Below are positions 12,367 through 23,231 of a DNA stretch of 64,000 nt, in pieces (the first letter of the stretch is position 1; every line of letters begins with the position of its first letter). Both the position numbers and the translations under genes were made by a program. The notes beneath the pieces were generated by a model. The model was not told where the DNA came from and did no database searches. It worked only from the letters and a program-made list of their open reading frames with translations. The DNA is from Chrysoperla carnea (lineage: Eukaryota > Arthropoda > Insecta > Neuroptera > Chrysopidae), in NCBI RefSeq assembly GCF_905475395.1, contig NC_058338.1, positions 3,101,001 through 3,165,000 of the forward strand, in the 5' to 3' direction.

Positions 12367-13974
12367 TATACAATATTTACAATTACTTCGTATAAGTACA
12401 CTCCAATGCAATATTTATGAACCATTAGGTCACTAATTCAAGATATTTATATATGTAATATTACATGTTCTTTCTTCTCCGACTTGGTCCCCTGGTTCAA
12501 TTATATTACATTTTAACTGTACAGAATTACCAAAAAAACATAATATGTACACAATAATTAAAATAGTAGCTTAAAAAAAACACAAAAATATTGTGAGAAC
12601 CCTTTGTTTTATTTGGACTTATCAATTATTACTATTTTTTTGTCATGTTGTAAAAATTTTCTAAATTTTGTACGATACATATAATCTGAAATTTAAATCG
12701 ATAACACATAAACGAACGGTCTATATAAAAGCTGGAATAAACTCAAAAATAGACTGAGTTCGGAAAACGGGAAAAAAATTTAGCATATTATTATCATCAG
12801 TATTGCCATCGTATCGAAATTTTTTCTATAATATCTCATCAAAATCCTTCAAACCCTTTTTTTGATGAAAGCAATTAAAACAATATTTGAAATGAAATCA
12901 AAATTGTTGTTTTCAGACTTTGATTTTTTAGAATTGTTTATGATATCCATATATGTTTAAGTAGCTCATAGACGTTCAATATTTTCGTCTTTCTAGTAAT
13001 ATTGCACAAATATTAACAAAGCATGCATAAAATTTGAATTTTGTCGAAGAAAATAGTTTCATGCAGGTTTATAAATTATATAAAAATTTCTTTTGAAATG
13101 TTACTATTATTATATTCACTGGCCTACATATTTCATGAGTCGTTTTCTAAGACCTAGGTCAGTTTAACAACTATATGTTTTATCATGCTAACGCCCCAAT
13201 TTCCAAAGTTTTCGTCAATAAAAATGTTGTAGGTTACACTGAAATGAAGTTTCGTGAGTGTGTTAGTCACGAAGTCATACCTCCCTCTGTACTGCAGACT
13301 ATGAGTATACTATTGTATTGAATTAGAATAAAAATATTGAACGTCTATGGGTTGTTTTAAATTTCATTCTTCATAATATTTATATTATGCCAGCATAGTT
13401 TTATAATTATTTTTAAAACCAACAAAATTAGTTTTATAACCAATGGTTTATAACTTGTTATTAAATATTTAATAGATATATAACGTATATTAAATAATAA
13501 GATATTTATTTACAAACGAATCGTTTATTTAAAACGATTTAAAAAAAAGTTGGAGTAGTACACAGAATGAACGAAGGGTTAAATAAAAATTCCCCAAATT
13601 GTAAAATTATAAACTTTCTTTTTAAATGAACAGTACACATAAAACCAATAAAAAAAATAGGGTATAAGAAGGAAGCTTCTCGAATTATATTCTCTGCAGT
13701 TCGATGGTTTTTCTAATTTAATCTGATAAAAATCATATAAATAGGAGATTTTAATTTGCATCCCTATTCTAATTAATTATTTTAAATATTTGTGCACTGT
13801 AAATTATTCGAAAGCATATAAAGCACCACAAGTGGTATATTAGTAAAAAATGGAGCAATAAAACTCTTGTTGTCGTCGGGCCCCGTTCTTTTGACAATCT
13901 GATTACGACAAACAATTTTAAACCATCCGGTAATAAAAAAGTTAGGATACCAAAAGTGGCACTCTATACACTAA

Positions 13975-14230
13975 AATAATATGGATATCCCAAAATTAAC
14001 GCAAGAAGTAAGAAGTTTCATCCAACGATCCACTTTCATCCGACATGGGCACCAGATACAGCGGGGGCCATTTTCATAGTGATAATCGTGTTCCATTTCC
14101 CCGAATACACTCGAATAACGAGCTTCGATAAAATATGTTACATATTCTCGTAAAAACTGCAAGAGACGAGGTGCATACTGTCCACCCTGGGCACTAGGTA
14201 CCTCAAGAGGACGCCTTCAAGAATCGAATG
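13975..14230 (-). other. Coding-looking stretch, unassigned
   Basis: On the minus strand an open frame of about 75 codons stands out by its balanced composition amid AT-rich DNA. It reads PLEVPSAQGGQYAPRLLQF, then LREYVTYFIEARYSSVFGEM and GPRCIWCPCRMK. The composition and amino-acid use look protein-coding. I cannot name the family, and no start codon or clear splice frame was confirmed. It may be an exon of an unannotated gene, a gene fragment or a piece of an old element. Confidence 0.35.
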
Positions 14231-14374
14231 CAAAAAAAACATCCTGATCCCTTTACTGGTCACAAAATCGTCAGTTGATCCGTTTTTAGTACTTTATTTC
14301 TTTTATCTACTTTATTTTTTGGAATATCATTTACTTAAGAGCTTGATGTGTGTTTTTTGTTAATGTTTTTTTAT

Positions 14375-14768
14375 GGATGTGTTCCGTAATATTCGCCAGT
14401 GTACTGGTCAGTGTTGGTGACGTCATGAACCGACGCCATACTAGTGAATCGTTCCGAAATATACTGGCCAGTACTTGACGTCATATTTTAGGCTAGGCAA
14501 CAAAATAACTTAAATGTATTTGCTCTATGATACTCTTCAGGAGTTACTTTGAGCGTATACAATTTTCCATCGTATTCGTCAATTACAAGTAAGTCCTTTC
14601 CAGACGCCATTAGTCCTTCTTAATGAACAATAAATAAATAAATATCTTGTACATCACCCGGTGAACAAATTGTACACTGTCATGTCCGTTTTACCAGTAC
14701 AATATGGCATCGATTTCTGACGTTATGAGCACTGGCCAGAATAATGGTGAATATTACGAAACACACCC
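14375..14768. mobile_element. MITE-like element with long imperfect inverted repeats
   Basis: The ends are GGATGTGTTCCGTAATATTC and the reverse complement of GGGTGTGTTTCGTAATATTC, which differ at three positions. Inverted pairing continues inward around CCAGTGTACTGG / CTGGCCAGTG and the TGACGTCATG / TGACGTTATG words. The triplet TAT flanks both ends as a likely 3-bp target duplication. There is no coding frame. The terminal GGG-TGTG and 3-bp duplication recall PIF/Harbinger-type MITEs, but the class is inference. Confidence 0.6.
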
Positions 14769-14849
14769 TATATAAAAAGAAAAACATATGAATGTTATCA
14801 TATCAATACATTAAATGTAGTAAATATTAAAAATAATTAATGATGGATG

Positions 14850-17490
14850 CTACAATTCAAACATTTCATCTTGCTGTTGTTCTAACCTCTGTAGAGATGT
14901 ACGTAACTTACGACCTGTTTGTGTGATCACCATGGGCACTGTATGCACTGGCTGTGTATTGTATTGTTGATACGATGTGCTTGATGAATTATTACCTATA
15001 CTTAGAATATCTGGCGGGGGATGTGACATTGATTTCATGATCGCTGATGATGTGCTATTCGATGAGCCGCTGGTTGTAGACGCTTGTCGTAAACGTGATA
15101 CGGCATGTTTCTTTTTTACATAGCTACACTCATAATCATCATCCGAAATAAACCTGCAAAAAAATTAAACAAAAAATTCAGTTAGTCTTAAGACACTTAG
15201 AAGTTCAAATTGGTGAAATATAGAAATACTGGTCGTAAAAGTACGTGTAATATTTTCTTATGACCTTGCTTTATTTAAAAAACAAATTTTTTCCAAGCGA
15301 AAATCGATACATTAAAGTAAAAATGTAAGGTGATAAATATTTTTGATAAAAATGCTGATAATTTAATGATTAATAGAATTTGGTAGAATAATATTTTGAC
15401 TAAATTTAAATAAAAATATTCCAATTAATGGTTAATTAAAATTATTGTTAACATCAATTAAATATCGATTATAAATGCATTAAAATTATTTACAGGTTGT
15501 GTAACGAGAAATTTTTTATAAAGTTATAAGTCTGCGGACAAGTTGAGTCCGAAATGTTGAGTTCGTCAATCCTGAGAGAAATATGGCGAAGAAGCTGTGG
15601 ACATACTGTTTGCCGCTATACTATTCCAAATCTTATTACCCGGAGAGGACCCTTTTGCCTAGGTGCTAGGGACCCATTTACGTTACTTCTCTTTTATTAT
15701 TATATCCAATTATCTAATACACACACTGTATATTATTTACACAAATGGTGAATATCTTAAATACCAAATATTAAAATTAATTTGATAATTTATTCTTAAA
15801 TAAATAATTGCTTCTCAAGCAGTCAGATAATAAATTATCAAACATTAAAAACTATTGAAACTAAAAAAAAAAAAAAATTGGTTTCTTATCAGTTACGGTG
15901 ATATCAGAATGGCGACACAGTTTATTTAACACTTATTAACACTTAAGTCATAGACGAACATTTACATTTTATTATATAGCGTATATTTACTCTAACTTTT
16001 AGCCCCCTCAAGATTAGGTTCACTGAAATTTACATATGATGGATTCCCATGATTTCTGAATTTTTGGTTTTAATAAGTGAAAACAAACAATTGACTGAGT
16101 TAATTGTTGAAATACCACGTATAGACAGTTTTGATGACGCAATCGTTTGTTTTTTGACGTCACGTAAATAAAGAAAGATTTCCACTCTTAAGTAGCCACA
16201 CACACATAACTGATATTCCCATATTAATACATACTACAAAATTTTCACCTAATTAGCGCTCTCGTGCGTAAACAGTGATGTTTACAAGAAAATGTTTCAA
16301 ACAAAAGTTGTTTATTTTTTTATAAGAAACATTTTTTACATTTAAACATTTGTTCTATCTATAACGGTTTACAAGATGGACCCAATGGACCTACGGACCC
16401 AAGATCCAATTGACCTATGTTGCTCATTTACGAACTCGACCTCACTTTTTACGTCTTAAGCACACTATAAAAATTTCAGCTTGATATCTCTTTTTGTTTT
16501 TGAGTAATCGTGATGACCGACGACAGACGACAGACTTACAAACAGAAATGGACTAATTAGGTGATTCTATGACCACCTATACCAAAATTTTGTTTGTGGC
16601 ATCAATATTTTTAAGCGTTACAAACTTGGGACTAAACTTAATATACCTTGATATATTTCATATACATGGTATAAAAACTAAATAATAGCAACTTAAAAAA
16701 ACACCCTGTATATAACAATTTTCACAAACATCAAAGTAGACTATTTTTAAAAGTATCACTTAGAAAAGTGCACTATTTGAAGAGTATCACTTTAGAAAGT
16801 ACACTATTTTTAATAAATCTGACTGTAACACTAATTTTTGTTGGGAAAACATAGTATGGTTATATTCGTAAACAAGCGGATTTTTGACGTGAACCGAATT
16901 CAGTACTTGTGTAAGAATATTTTTGGAAAAATAAATTATTAAGATAAAAAAAAATGTAACTTACTCACTGTTTCCTTGTGATTTTCTAACTTCTTTTTTC
17001 GTATTCGCAATAGAATGATCAATATTCGATAAAAAATCATCAATTGTCGGTTCTTCGAGATCACTAGACGGTGATACGGGCTTACTACTAGAACTATTAT
17101 TATTCATATTTACAATTGACATGTCTCTGTTCACTTCACTTGGACTAAATGGACTATCGGCTGCAACCGGAATCAATAAATACTCCCGTAAAAATAAACT
17201 ATCGGAAGCCCACAATCTATTCGTCCTGCGAATTTGTTCAGTCTAAAAACAAAAACAAACATAAGTCTCATATGCGTTCTAAATATGATTAATTAGGAAA
17301 AGAATGTGCAGTATTTATTTACCGTAACTCCATATTTTAAGGCAATCCCTTGCAAAGTATCGGTGGACTCAATGGAATGTTTAATTAGATTTTCATGACG
17401 TTTCATATGTTTTGAGGTACTACCATATTTTTTTAAAGATTTTACAGAATCTCGAATAGAAAGTTTCTCATATAACTCACTTTCTGCCAT
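14850..17490 (-). CDS. LysM domain-containing protein (LYSMD1/2-type)
   Basis: Three exons (17490-17323, 17242-16965, 15153-14850) close in phase to a 249-residue protein. The LysM domain spans residues about 38-85 and crosses intron 1: HSIESTDTLQGIALKYGVT, then EQIRRTNRLW and SLFLREYLLIPV. This matches the single LysM motif of animal LYSMD1 and LYSMD2. The N-terminal segment has the family's conserved basic, serine-rich start. The C-terminal half is low complexity, and a short glutamine-rich tail ends the protein. It has no signal peptide or membrane segment, so it is probably cytosolic or nuclear. The biochemical role of animal LYSMD1/2 is not settled. The choice between LYSMD1 and LYSMD2 cannot be made here. 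Intron 2 is large and holds a family A repeat. Confidence 0.9.
16060..16685 (-). repeat. Repeat family A, near full-length copy
   Basis: This copy lies in intron 2 of the LysM gene, inverted relative to 24119-24671. Both copies share, in order, TTTTTATACCATGTATAT, AGTCCCAAGTTTGTAACGC, TTTTGGTATAGG, AGATATCAAGCT, GAGGTCGAGTTCGTAAA, TTGTAAACCGTTAGAGATAG and, at the far end, CAATTAACTCAGTCAATTG. The family is about 600 bp and has no coding frame. Its class (SINE-like, or the non-autonomous form of a DNA element) is not determined. Confidence 0.7.
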
Positions 17491-17771
17491 TTTAATAATT
17501 ACTGACCTACCTTTTATTATTCTTTTCTTCCATCGTGATTTTATCTATGATTACCAACACAAAAATTTTTTCAATTTATGTCAAAATTTTCTGATGGATA
17601 TGTTATGCAATATTTATTACACACCAACTTAAAAATACTTTTAATTAAATGTCACTAACGTTTATTTGCTACCTCCATATACAAAACTTAGTATTCGGCA
17701 CTTAATGGATATGGAATTTTATAGAAGCCGTCACCATTTATAGTAAAATTATCTATGATTTAATAATTTAG

Positions 17772-18335
17772 TACCGACCCCTTTCCAGTCAAAACTGGTG
17801 TAAAACAGAGCTGCTTGCTTTCACTTCGACCCATCTGGAGATCACACCAACTCAGAAGACACACCAAATTGAAAATATTCGAGACTAATGTTAAAAGTGT
17901 TCTTTTGTATGGATGTCAAACCTGGAAAGCCTCGCAAAGCATCACCAGACAACTGCAAGTCTTTATCAACAGTTGTCTCAGACACATCCTCAACATTTAT
18001 TGGCCCAACACGATTTCCAATGAAAACCTGCTGAACTACTGTCACCAAACTCCAGTATCACACACCATCAAGCAACGCAAATATGATTGGATTAGTCACA
18101 CACTCAGGCGAAACAACAGCATTGCCAAAGAAGCACTTGAGTGGAACCTCCAAGGAATAAGAAAGGTGGGCCGACCTCGTCATACCTGGCGAAGAACCAA
18201 GGAGCAAGAAATTACTGAAGAAGGCAAATCCTGGGGAGAATTCAAGTCCATGCCACATAATCGAGTTCGTTGGCGAGCATTTGTTGAGGCCCTACGTCCC
18301 TCTCGGGATCATAGGACATAAATATAAAATATATA
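17772..18335 (+). mobile_element. LINE (RTE/endonuclease-RT type) 3' fragment with target duplication
   Basis: The frame reads TGVKQSCLLS, the reverse-transcriptase motif before the catalytic core, and then passes straight to the distal words NVKSVLLYGCQTW, RKYDWISHTLRR and GRPRHTWRRT, which are typical of the C-terminus of many insect LINEs. The middle, including the catalytic aspartates, is absent, but the frame stays open for 168 codons. The 10-bp sequence AATAATTTAG occurs on both sides (17762-17771 and 18336-18345), so this is one retrotransposed insertion, 5' truncated and internally deleted. It is non-functional. Assignment to the RTE-like group is by motif memory and needs a search. 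Confidence 0.8.
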
Positions 18336-19035
18336 AATAATTTAGATTGGCTATATTTGGATATTTTTGTAAATGTTATTTTACAGGAATTTTCTGAGAC
18401 AGAAAAAAAGTACAAAGGAATGAGAAATAGAAAATTTGAAAGGCTAAACTGTGAATTTCGGCAACTATGCTCACATCAAGAATGATAGTCTGTTCAATCC
18501 ATTTTACACAAAAAATAAAACACGATAAAATACCAAAATTTACAAGAAAAATACTTATCAAAAAATTACAAATATCAAAACATACTGTATAATAAAATTT
18601 CAATAGTAATTTGTTTGCAATATTTTATACTATAATTTTATAATGTACATAGAGGTCATGTCCGATTTTTTTAAATTTAATGAACACTTTTAAAATTATT
18701 TTGGTATTTTATTAAAAAATATTATTCATAATAATTACTATATTGTTAAGTTTACGCGTAGGAAAACAAGTCATCCACCCCTAGGGCTATATCATAGAAA
18801 ATAATCTCACTTTGAGTCAAAATCGAACAAATTGAAAACACAATATACAGAAAATTTAAATTTTTTGTGATTTAATTTCAATTTAAACACTTTTAAATCA
18901 TTTACTTTGATTTGTATTTTGAATTTATTGAAGAAATATAATTAATTTAACCTGTTGATAGTTTCGCGCCATATTTTAAACATTCAAACATGTCGATACT
19001 GGTTGCCACCTGATAATTTCATAAATATCACGTAT

Positions 19036-19074
19036 TATATAAAAGCTATTCATAACCGATCTGAAGTGCGCAGT
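19036..19074 (+). promoter_or_regulatory. Candidate TATA box and initiator of TFIIA-gamma
   Basis: TATATAAAAG (19036-19045) lies about 34-36 bases before a CAGT (19071-19074) that resembles the arthropod initiator TCAGT, with the ATG 40 bases further on. The spacing is slightly longer than the ideal 30-32. It is a plausible core promoter by sequence and position only. Confidence 0.4.
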
Positions 19075-19113
19075 GTTTCTTTGTAATTGATAGAGAGACA
19101 CGAGAAGCGCAAG

Positions 19114-21232
19114 ATGTCTTATCAACTATATCGAAATACGACCATCGGTAATAGTTTACAAGAAAGTTTGGATGAATTAATTCAGGTAATAAATATCACA
19201 AATAAATGTCGATAAAAATTTAAATTATCACAATATGTTTTTTTTTTATTTGTTTAGTATGGACAAATAACACCAAATTTAGCAGTTAAAGTGCTTTTAC
19301 AATTTGATAAACATATTAATCAAGCTTTAGCTACGCGAGTAAAATCACGTTTAACATTTAAAGCCGGTAAATTAAATACATACCGATTCTGTGATAATGT
19401 ATGGACATTTATGTTAAATGATGTTGAATTTCGAGAAGTACAAGAAATTGCTCGAGTTGATAAAGTCAAGATTGTTGCGTGTGATGGAAAAAGTATGTAA
19501 TTTTTATCGTTTACAAAATATTAGAATTAGTTTTTAGAAAACAAGTATTTTTATTGTTTTGAAGGCTTTAATTATCTTATTTTATTTAGCTTTTGATAAA
19601 ATTGTTAATTTTGGCGCCAAATTTAATGAACTAGTACTAAAATCATTTACAATGCCAAAAATTGGCAAGTCATTTTAAATAAAAATCAATACGTTTAATA
19701 ACATTATAGACTAACATTCCAGGGCCCCCCAGACCTTACTTATTTTCTGATGGACAAAATAAGTGAGTACAGTGAACGTATAAATGTAATAATGGGGGGT
19801 TTAACCTCCGTTTTTATGGCATACGCCTTATCACAGAGGCCGGCCCACATCATTATTTGTTAATCTTTATTTATTCAATCACATTTTTGATGTGGGTAAA
19901 GTCGGTTACTTCGTTCTTATCCAAGGCGACGACAATGTGATCAATTCTGGAACTACCATTAATTATAAATTGTTCACACTGCCGCTGCCTGGATTCGAAC
20001 CCGCAACCTAAGTCTTGATAGTCCAACGTTCTAAGACTAATGCCTTAGACCGCGCTCGGCCATTTTGACTACTGAACGTATAAATATCCGCTAGCTTGGC
20101 TTGGGTCGAATGCCAATTCTCAGGAATCACAAGAACTACGTAAAAATTGTATTCAAACTATTTACAGTCTGAGTATTGTAAAAATTAACACTGCCAGACC
20201 GCTTCTGTCGGTAGTATTTACTGCCAGACACTTTAAATATCGAAAATAAAAACACAAAATCTTGGCAATCGCTCAAAACCAATTCCACTTAATAATAATA
20301 TATGTTGTAAGACATGTTCATACAACTTTAACCATTCGAAACCCCCCGGAAAATAGGAAAAACTCCCCAAAATTACGTCTTTCAATTCAATACATGCTAG
20401 AAAGTTGGGATTTTCATACAAACTTTCATCCCCTATTTCACCCTTTTAGGGATTGATTAATTATGAAAAATCCCTTTCTTATGTGACACCTACAATATGA
20501 AATCAATATCCTCTTGAAATTACAATCTTCTATCATTATCGATTTAGACTGGGCATTGATATATCTGTCGCGACATTATGCTATTGCTTATTCCCCCTCA
20601 AGATTATTTCCCCCATCTGAAATGTTTCTGATTTTAAATAACAAACAAACAGAATCATTTTGAAAAAAAAAAAAAATAATCACAATCGGAGATGTTATTG
20701 AGGATTTCCGAGTAAAAACATTCAATGATGCAAAATAAATTTCGATTTTTGCCCCAATTTCCTAGATCAGTTTTTTATATTTTTAAAATACGTATTTTCG
20801 ACTACCAAGTAGTCATCATCAGTAAGAATTAGCTAGTGATTACTCTTATTATGAATGTTACTCTTTGCTAATTTGGTGGCGGACTGCACAATGATACTTT
20901 AGTGTGTCTACAATTTATACTGTTCACAGTATCTTTCAAATTGTAGTATCTGTCAAAGTGCAGTCCGCCACCAAATTAGCAAAGAGTAACATTCATAATA
21001 AGAGTAATCACGACTAGCTAATTCTTACTGATGACGACTACTTGGTAGTCGAAAATACGTATTTTAAAAATACAAACAACTTATCTAGGAAATTGGGGCA
21101 AAAATCGAAATTTATTTTAATATATCCTAGAGTTCTCATTTATTATCTGAGATAATATTTATATTTATTGATGCGACTAAATTTGTGTATTTTAATTTTG
21201 TTTCAGATGTGAATGATGAAGGAAAAAAATAG
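19114..21232 (+). CDS. GTF2A2: Transcription initiation factor IIA small (gamma) subunit
   Basis: Three exons (19114-19185, 19258-19492, 21207-21232) give a 110-residue protein, the normal family length. It begins [19 protein letters not shown] and contains [21 protein letters not shown] and [11 protein letters not shown], all near-invariant in TFIIA-gamma (TfIIA-S in flies). The N-terminal half forms the four-helix bundle with TFIIA-alpha/beta; the C-terminal half forms the beta-barrel that contacts TBP and DNA. The factor stabilises TBP on promoters of RNA polymerase II. The last exon codes only eight residues plus the stop. Intron 2 is 1.7 kb and holds a SINE and a long foldback. Identification is certain. 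Confidence 0.97.
19786..20072 (-). mobile_element. tRNA-derived SINE with target-site duplication
   Basis: On the minus strand the 5' end reads TGGCCGAGCGCGG (A box, 20062-20050) and, about 50 bases later, GGTTCGAATCC (B box, 20001-19991). These are the two halves of an RNA polymerase III promoter of the tRNA Leu/Ser kind. A tRNA-unrelated body of about 200 bases follows. The 13-bp TGAACGTATAAAT flanks the unit on both sides (19773-19785 and 20073-20085), the mark of LINE-driven insertion. It lies antisense in intron 2 of TFIIA-gamma. The two identical duplications suggest a fairly recent insertion. Confidence 0.85.
20732..21118. mobile_element. Long near-perfect palindrome (foldback element)
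   Basis: The left arm (about 20732-20912) and right arm (about 20938-21118) are almost perfect reverse complements. Pairs include AAAATAAATTTCG / CGAAATTTATTTT, CCCCAATTTCCTAGA / TCTAGGAAATTGGGG, ACTACCAAGTAGTC / GACTACTTGGTAGT and GGTGGCGGACTGCA / TGCAGTCCGCCACC. The differences are a few substitutions and a short gap. Only a short loop separates the arms. It has no coding capacity and lies in TFIIA-gamma intron 2, about 90 bases before exon 3. It could be a foldback transposon or MITE; no target-site duplication is evident. Confidence 0.85.
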
Positions 21233-22784
21233 TTCCATGCCAAATAGTTAACGAGTTACTTAAAATTTTGTTTTATTTTATTATTATTATTAACGATTAA
21301 TTTACTTTCTTTTTTTTTATTAATAATTATTATTGTCAATTACAACAACAAAAGGCATCTGCGAGACGCAGACGATGTAAAATAATTTCTTTGCTATTTT
21401 TCATACACGGTGAAAATTTTGTTCCTTGATGTATAATCGACGAGAAAAGTTGTATGTTTGTATAAAAAATAATTATTCGAAATATTTGATAAAAAAAAAA
21501 AATTTTATATTGTAAGTTTAAAAAGAGTCAATAGATGTTAATTTATAAGTAAAGTTTTTGTTTTATTTATTTCTTTTAAGTGCAAATAAGAGCCCACTGG
21601 TTGAGCAAAGGCCTCCCCTAATAGTTGCCAATTTTCTCTGTCTTCTGCCTCGCGCATTCATTGATCAGTACAGTATAAGAGAATTAAACCTCTAAATTGT
21701 TTCTTATAACTCCAATTGACTTAAAAATTTGATGGTAAGTAGATAAGACCCTAAGAAACAAAAGTTATATGGTGTCAAATGGTGTTTTTACCCAGAAAGT
21801 TGTAACCATCCTGTCTAGGTAGTATTAAAAAATTTTTTGAAAATAACAACGGGAATTGATAAAAGTATATTTCGAAATCAATATTTTCCCCGAGTTATTG
21901 GCGATTGAAATTCGGAGTATTTAACATTAAATATCGGGATTTATCTGCTTTGAATTTGAATATTTTTATTGGCCTTAAAAAGTTGTAAGTACAAGTATTG
22001 CCGTCTGGTAGTCGAAATTATAACTACTGAATTCTTTTGATTTTAATTAGTACGAATTATTATCGCCAGTGGGCGAGTTGCAACTCCCAGTTATCAATAA
22101 AAAAATATTTCCAGCCGTTCTATAATAATTGTATACAAATCATCTGGCTCTCGATCTAATATGATTGACCAGGAAATATGGAAATCTAAAATATCTCTAA
22201 AGATCTACGAATCCTGAAAACAGTACATAAAAGAACGTAAGACATAAGCCAATTGGCCAAACCAAGAGTTCAGTATATTCTGAACTGTCGAAACAAAATA
22301 GTAGTAAAAATTGTCGGTCGATAAAACTCAGTACATTACAAGGGCGTCGCCAGCCGATGGCAGAGGGGAGCAAGTTGCTTTGTGGAGAATAGGAATGGGT
22401 ATTAGTGTTAAGAAAACATGTATTTCTTCTAAAAGTTATTTTTTTTAAACCTTTAGGCATCGATATTTCGAAAAACTATGGTATATATCGAAAAGTTTTA
22501 CTCTTAATTTTCCTAACAAAATCTTTTTTGAAAATTTGAAACGGCAGTTCAAATATTTTCATATAGTCACTTACGTGATATATTTTCTGTTTCATGATAC
22601 CAACAGACTTGAAATTATTCAGCGAAGATACTTCAAAATCATATAAAAATCAGTCCTGTAGTTTGGATGTACATAACCTTCACGTTCTTCTATTTAAGAG
22701 TTAAACTAAAGAGAAAATGAATTGATTCAAGTTTCTTTTGAAAGGAAAATAAAACTATTATTATTTTAATAAATAAATTGTTTA
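21233..22784. other. Intergenic, 3' of TFIIA-gamma and of the RNF180-like gene
   Basis: The two genes converge here. The stretch holds the TFIIA-gamma 3' untranslated region and one copy of repeat family B (about 21962-22097). Around 22320-22380 there is a less AT-rich segment (GGCGTCGCCAGCCGATGG) that looks like element debris but was not identified. No gene is supported. Confidence 0.6.
21962..22097 (-). repeat. Repeat family B copy
   Basis: This copy is inverted relative to 23783-23945. Shared words are GGGAGTTGCAACTCG, CTGGCGATAAT, GTACTAATTAAAATCA, TAGTTATAATTT and AATAAAAATATTCAAATTC. A third, shorter piece lies at 34258-34316 in a dynein intron. The family is about 150 bp and non-coding, and each copy has a small palindrome (GAGTTGCAACTC) at one end. 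Confidence 0.6.
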
Positions 22785-23126
22785 TCAACTAATTAAATTC
22801 TTTACATTAACAGATGGATAATCAATTTTACTTGACATTAAAATAACAGACGGTACACAATATTGTCCACAAAAACATTTGCCACTTGAAACAAAATCAA
22901 ACGTTCCTAATTTATTCTGACATGTTGGACAATAAAATTTCCCTTTTGTCCAATTACTTTTTTCGATTGCTTCTAAAATCCATGATGAATACGATGATTC
23001 AGGTATGAACAACTTCTGTGTATGATTCGAGTCTTTACACACGCTCTCATCACCATGTTCGCTTACTGTTTGTGATACATTTATTATATTAAATCGACAC
23101 TTTTTACATTTTATAAAATCGTTCAT
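22785..23126 (-). CDS. Small zinc-binding protein, RNF180/DUSP12-like domain
   Basis: A single open frame gives 113 residues from the methionine at 23126. An in-frame upstream ATG at 23165 would add 13 residues, but the domain starts directly at MNDFIKCKKC. Four paired zinc ligands are visible: CKKC near the N-terminus and CPTC, then CFCG, in the core, within WTKGKFYCPTCQNKLGTFDF and VSSGKCFCGQ. This pattern matches the N-terminal domain of the E3 ligase RNF180 (W-x-GKL-x-CPxC-x-RLG-x-F-x-F) and, less closely, the zinc-binding C-terminus of DUSP12. Neither a RING finger nor a phosphatase domain is present. It sits head to head with HHAT, with 105 bases between the start codons. Function is unknown. 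Confidence 0.75.
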   Translation of the reverse strand: MNDFIKCKKCRFNIINVSQTVSEHGDESVCKDSNHTQKLFIPESSYSSWILEAIEKSNWTKGKFYCPTCQNKLGTFDFVSSGKCFCGQYCVPSVILMSSKIDYPSVNVKNLIS

Positions 23127-23231
23127 TTTTATTAAAAATAATTCACGTTCAATAAATGTGTTCAAATAATATCAATCATTCTATAAAGTTTTATTTTTTG
23201 AAAATAATAATCATAAATGTGATTATAAACT
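23127..23231. promoter_or_regulatory. Likely shared bidirectional promoter
   Basis: Only 105 bases separate the start codons of the minus-strand zinc-binding gene and plus-strand HHAT. Both transcripts must therefore start within or across this AT-rich spacer. No TATA box or initiator is convincing. The call rests on gene layout only. Confidence 0.45.

Larger units (their letters stand above)
9784..14849. other. 5-kb intergenic region between IFT54 and the LysM gene
   Basis: The two genes are convergent here, so both 3' ends face this AT-rich stretch. It holds a LINE/SINE 3'-end-like repeat (about 10240-10680), a small foldback (12237-12366), an unassigned coding-like stretch on the minus strand (about 13975-14230) and a MITE-like element (14375-14768). 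I see nothing supportable in 10690-12230 or 12370-13970. Confidence 0.6.
17491..19113. other. Intergenic between the divergent LysM gene and TFIIA-gamma gene
   Basis: This is AT-rich DNA upstream of both genes, which read away from each other. It contains the truncated LINE at 17772-18335. A candidate TATA promoter for TFIIA-gamma lies at its right end. I see nothing supportable in 18346-19030. Confidence 0.6.

Noticed and set aside
19991-20062. Possible tRNA gene on the minus strand
   Set aside because: A and B boxes are present, but no complete cloverleaf with a paired acceptor stem can be drawn. The 287-bp unit with duplications is a SINE.
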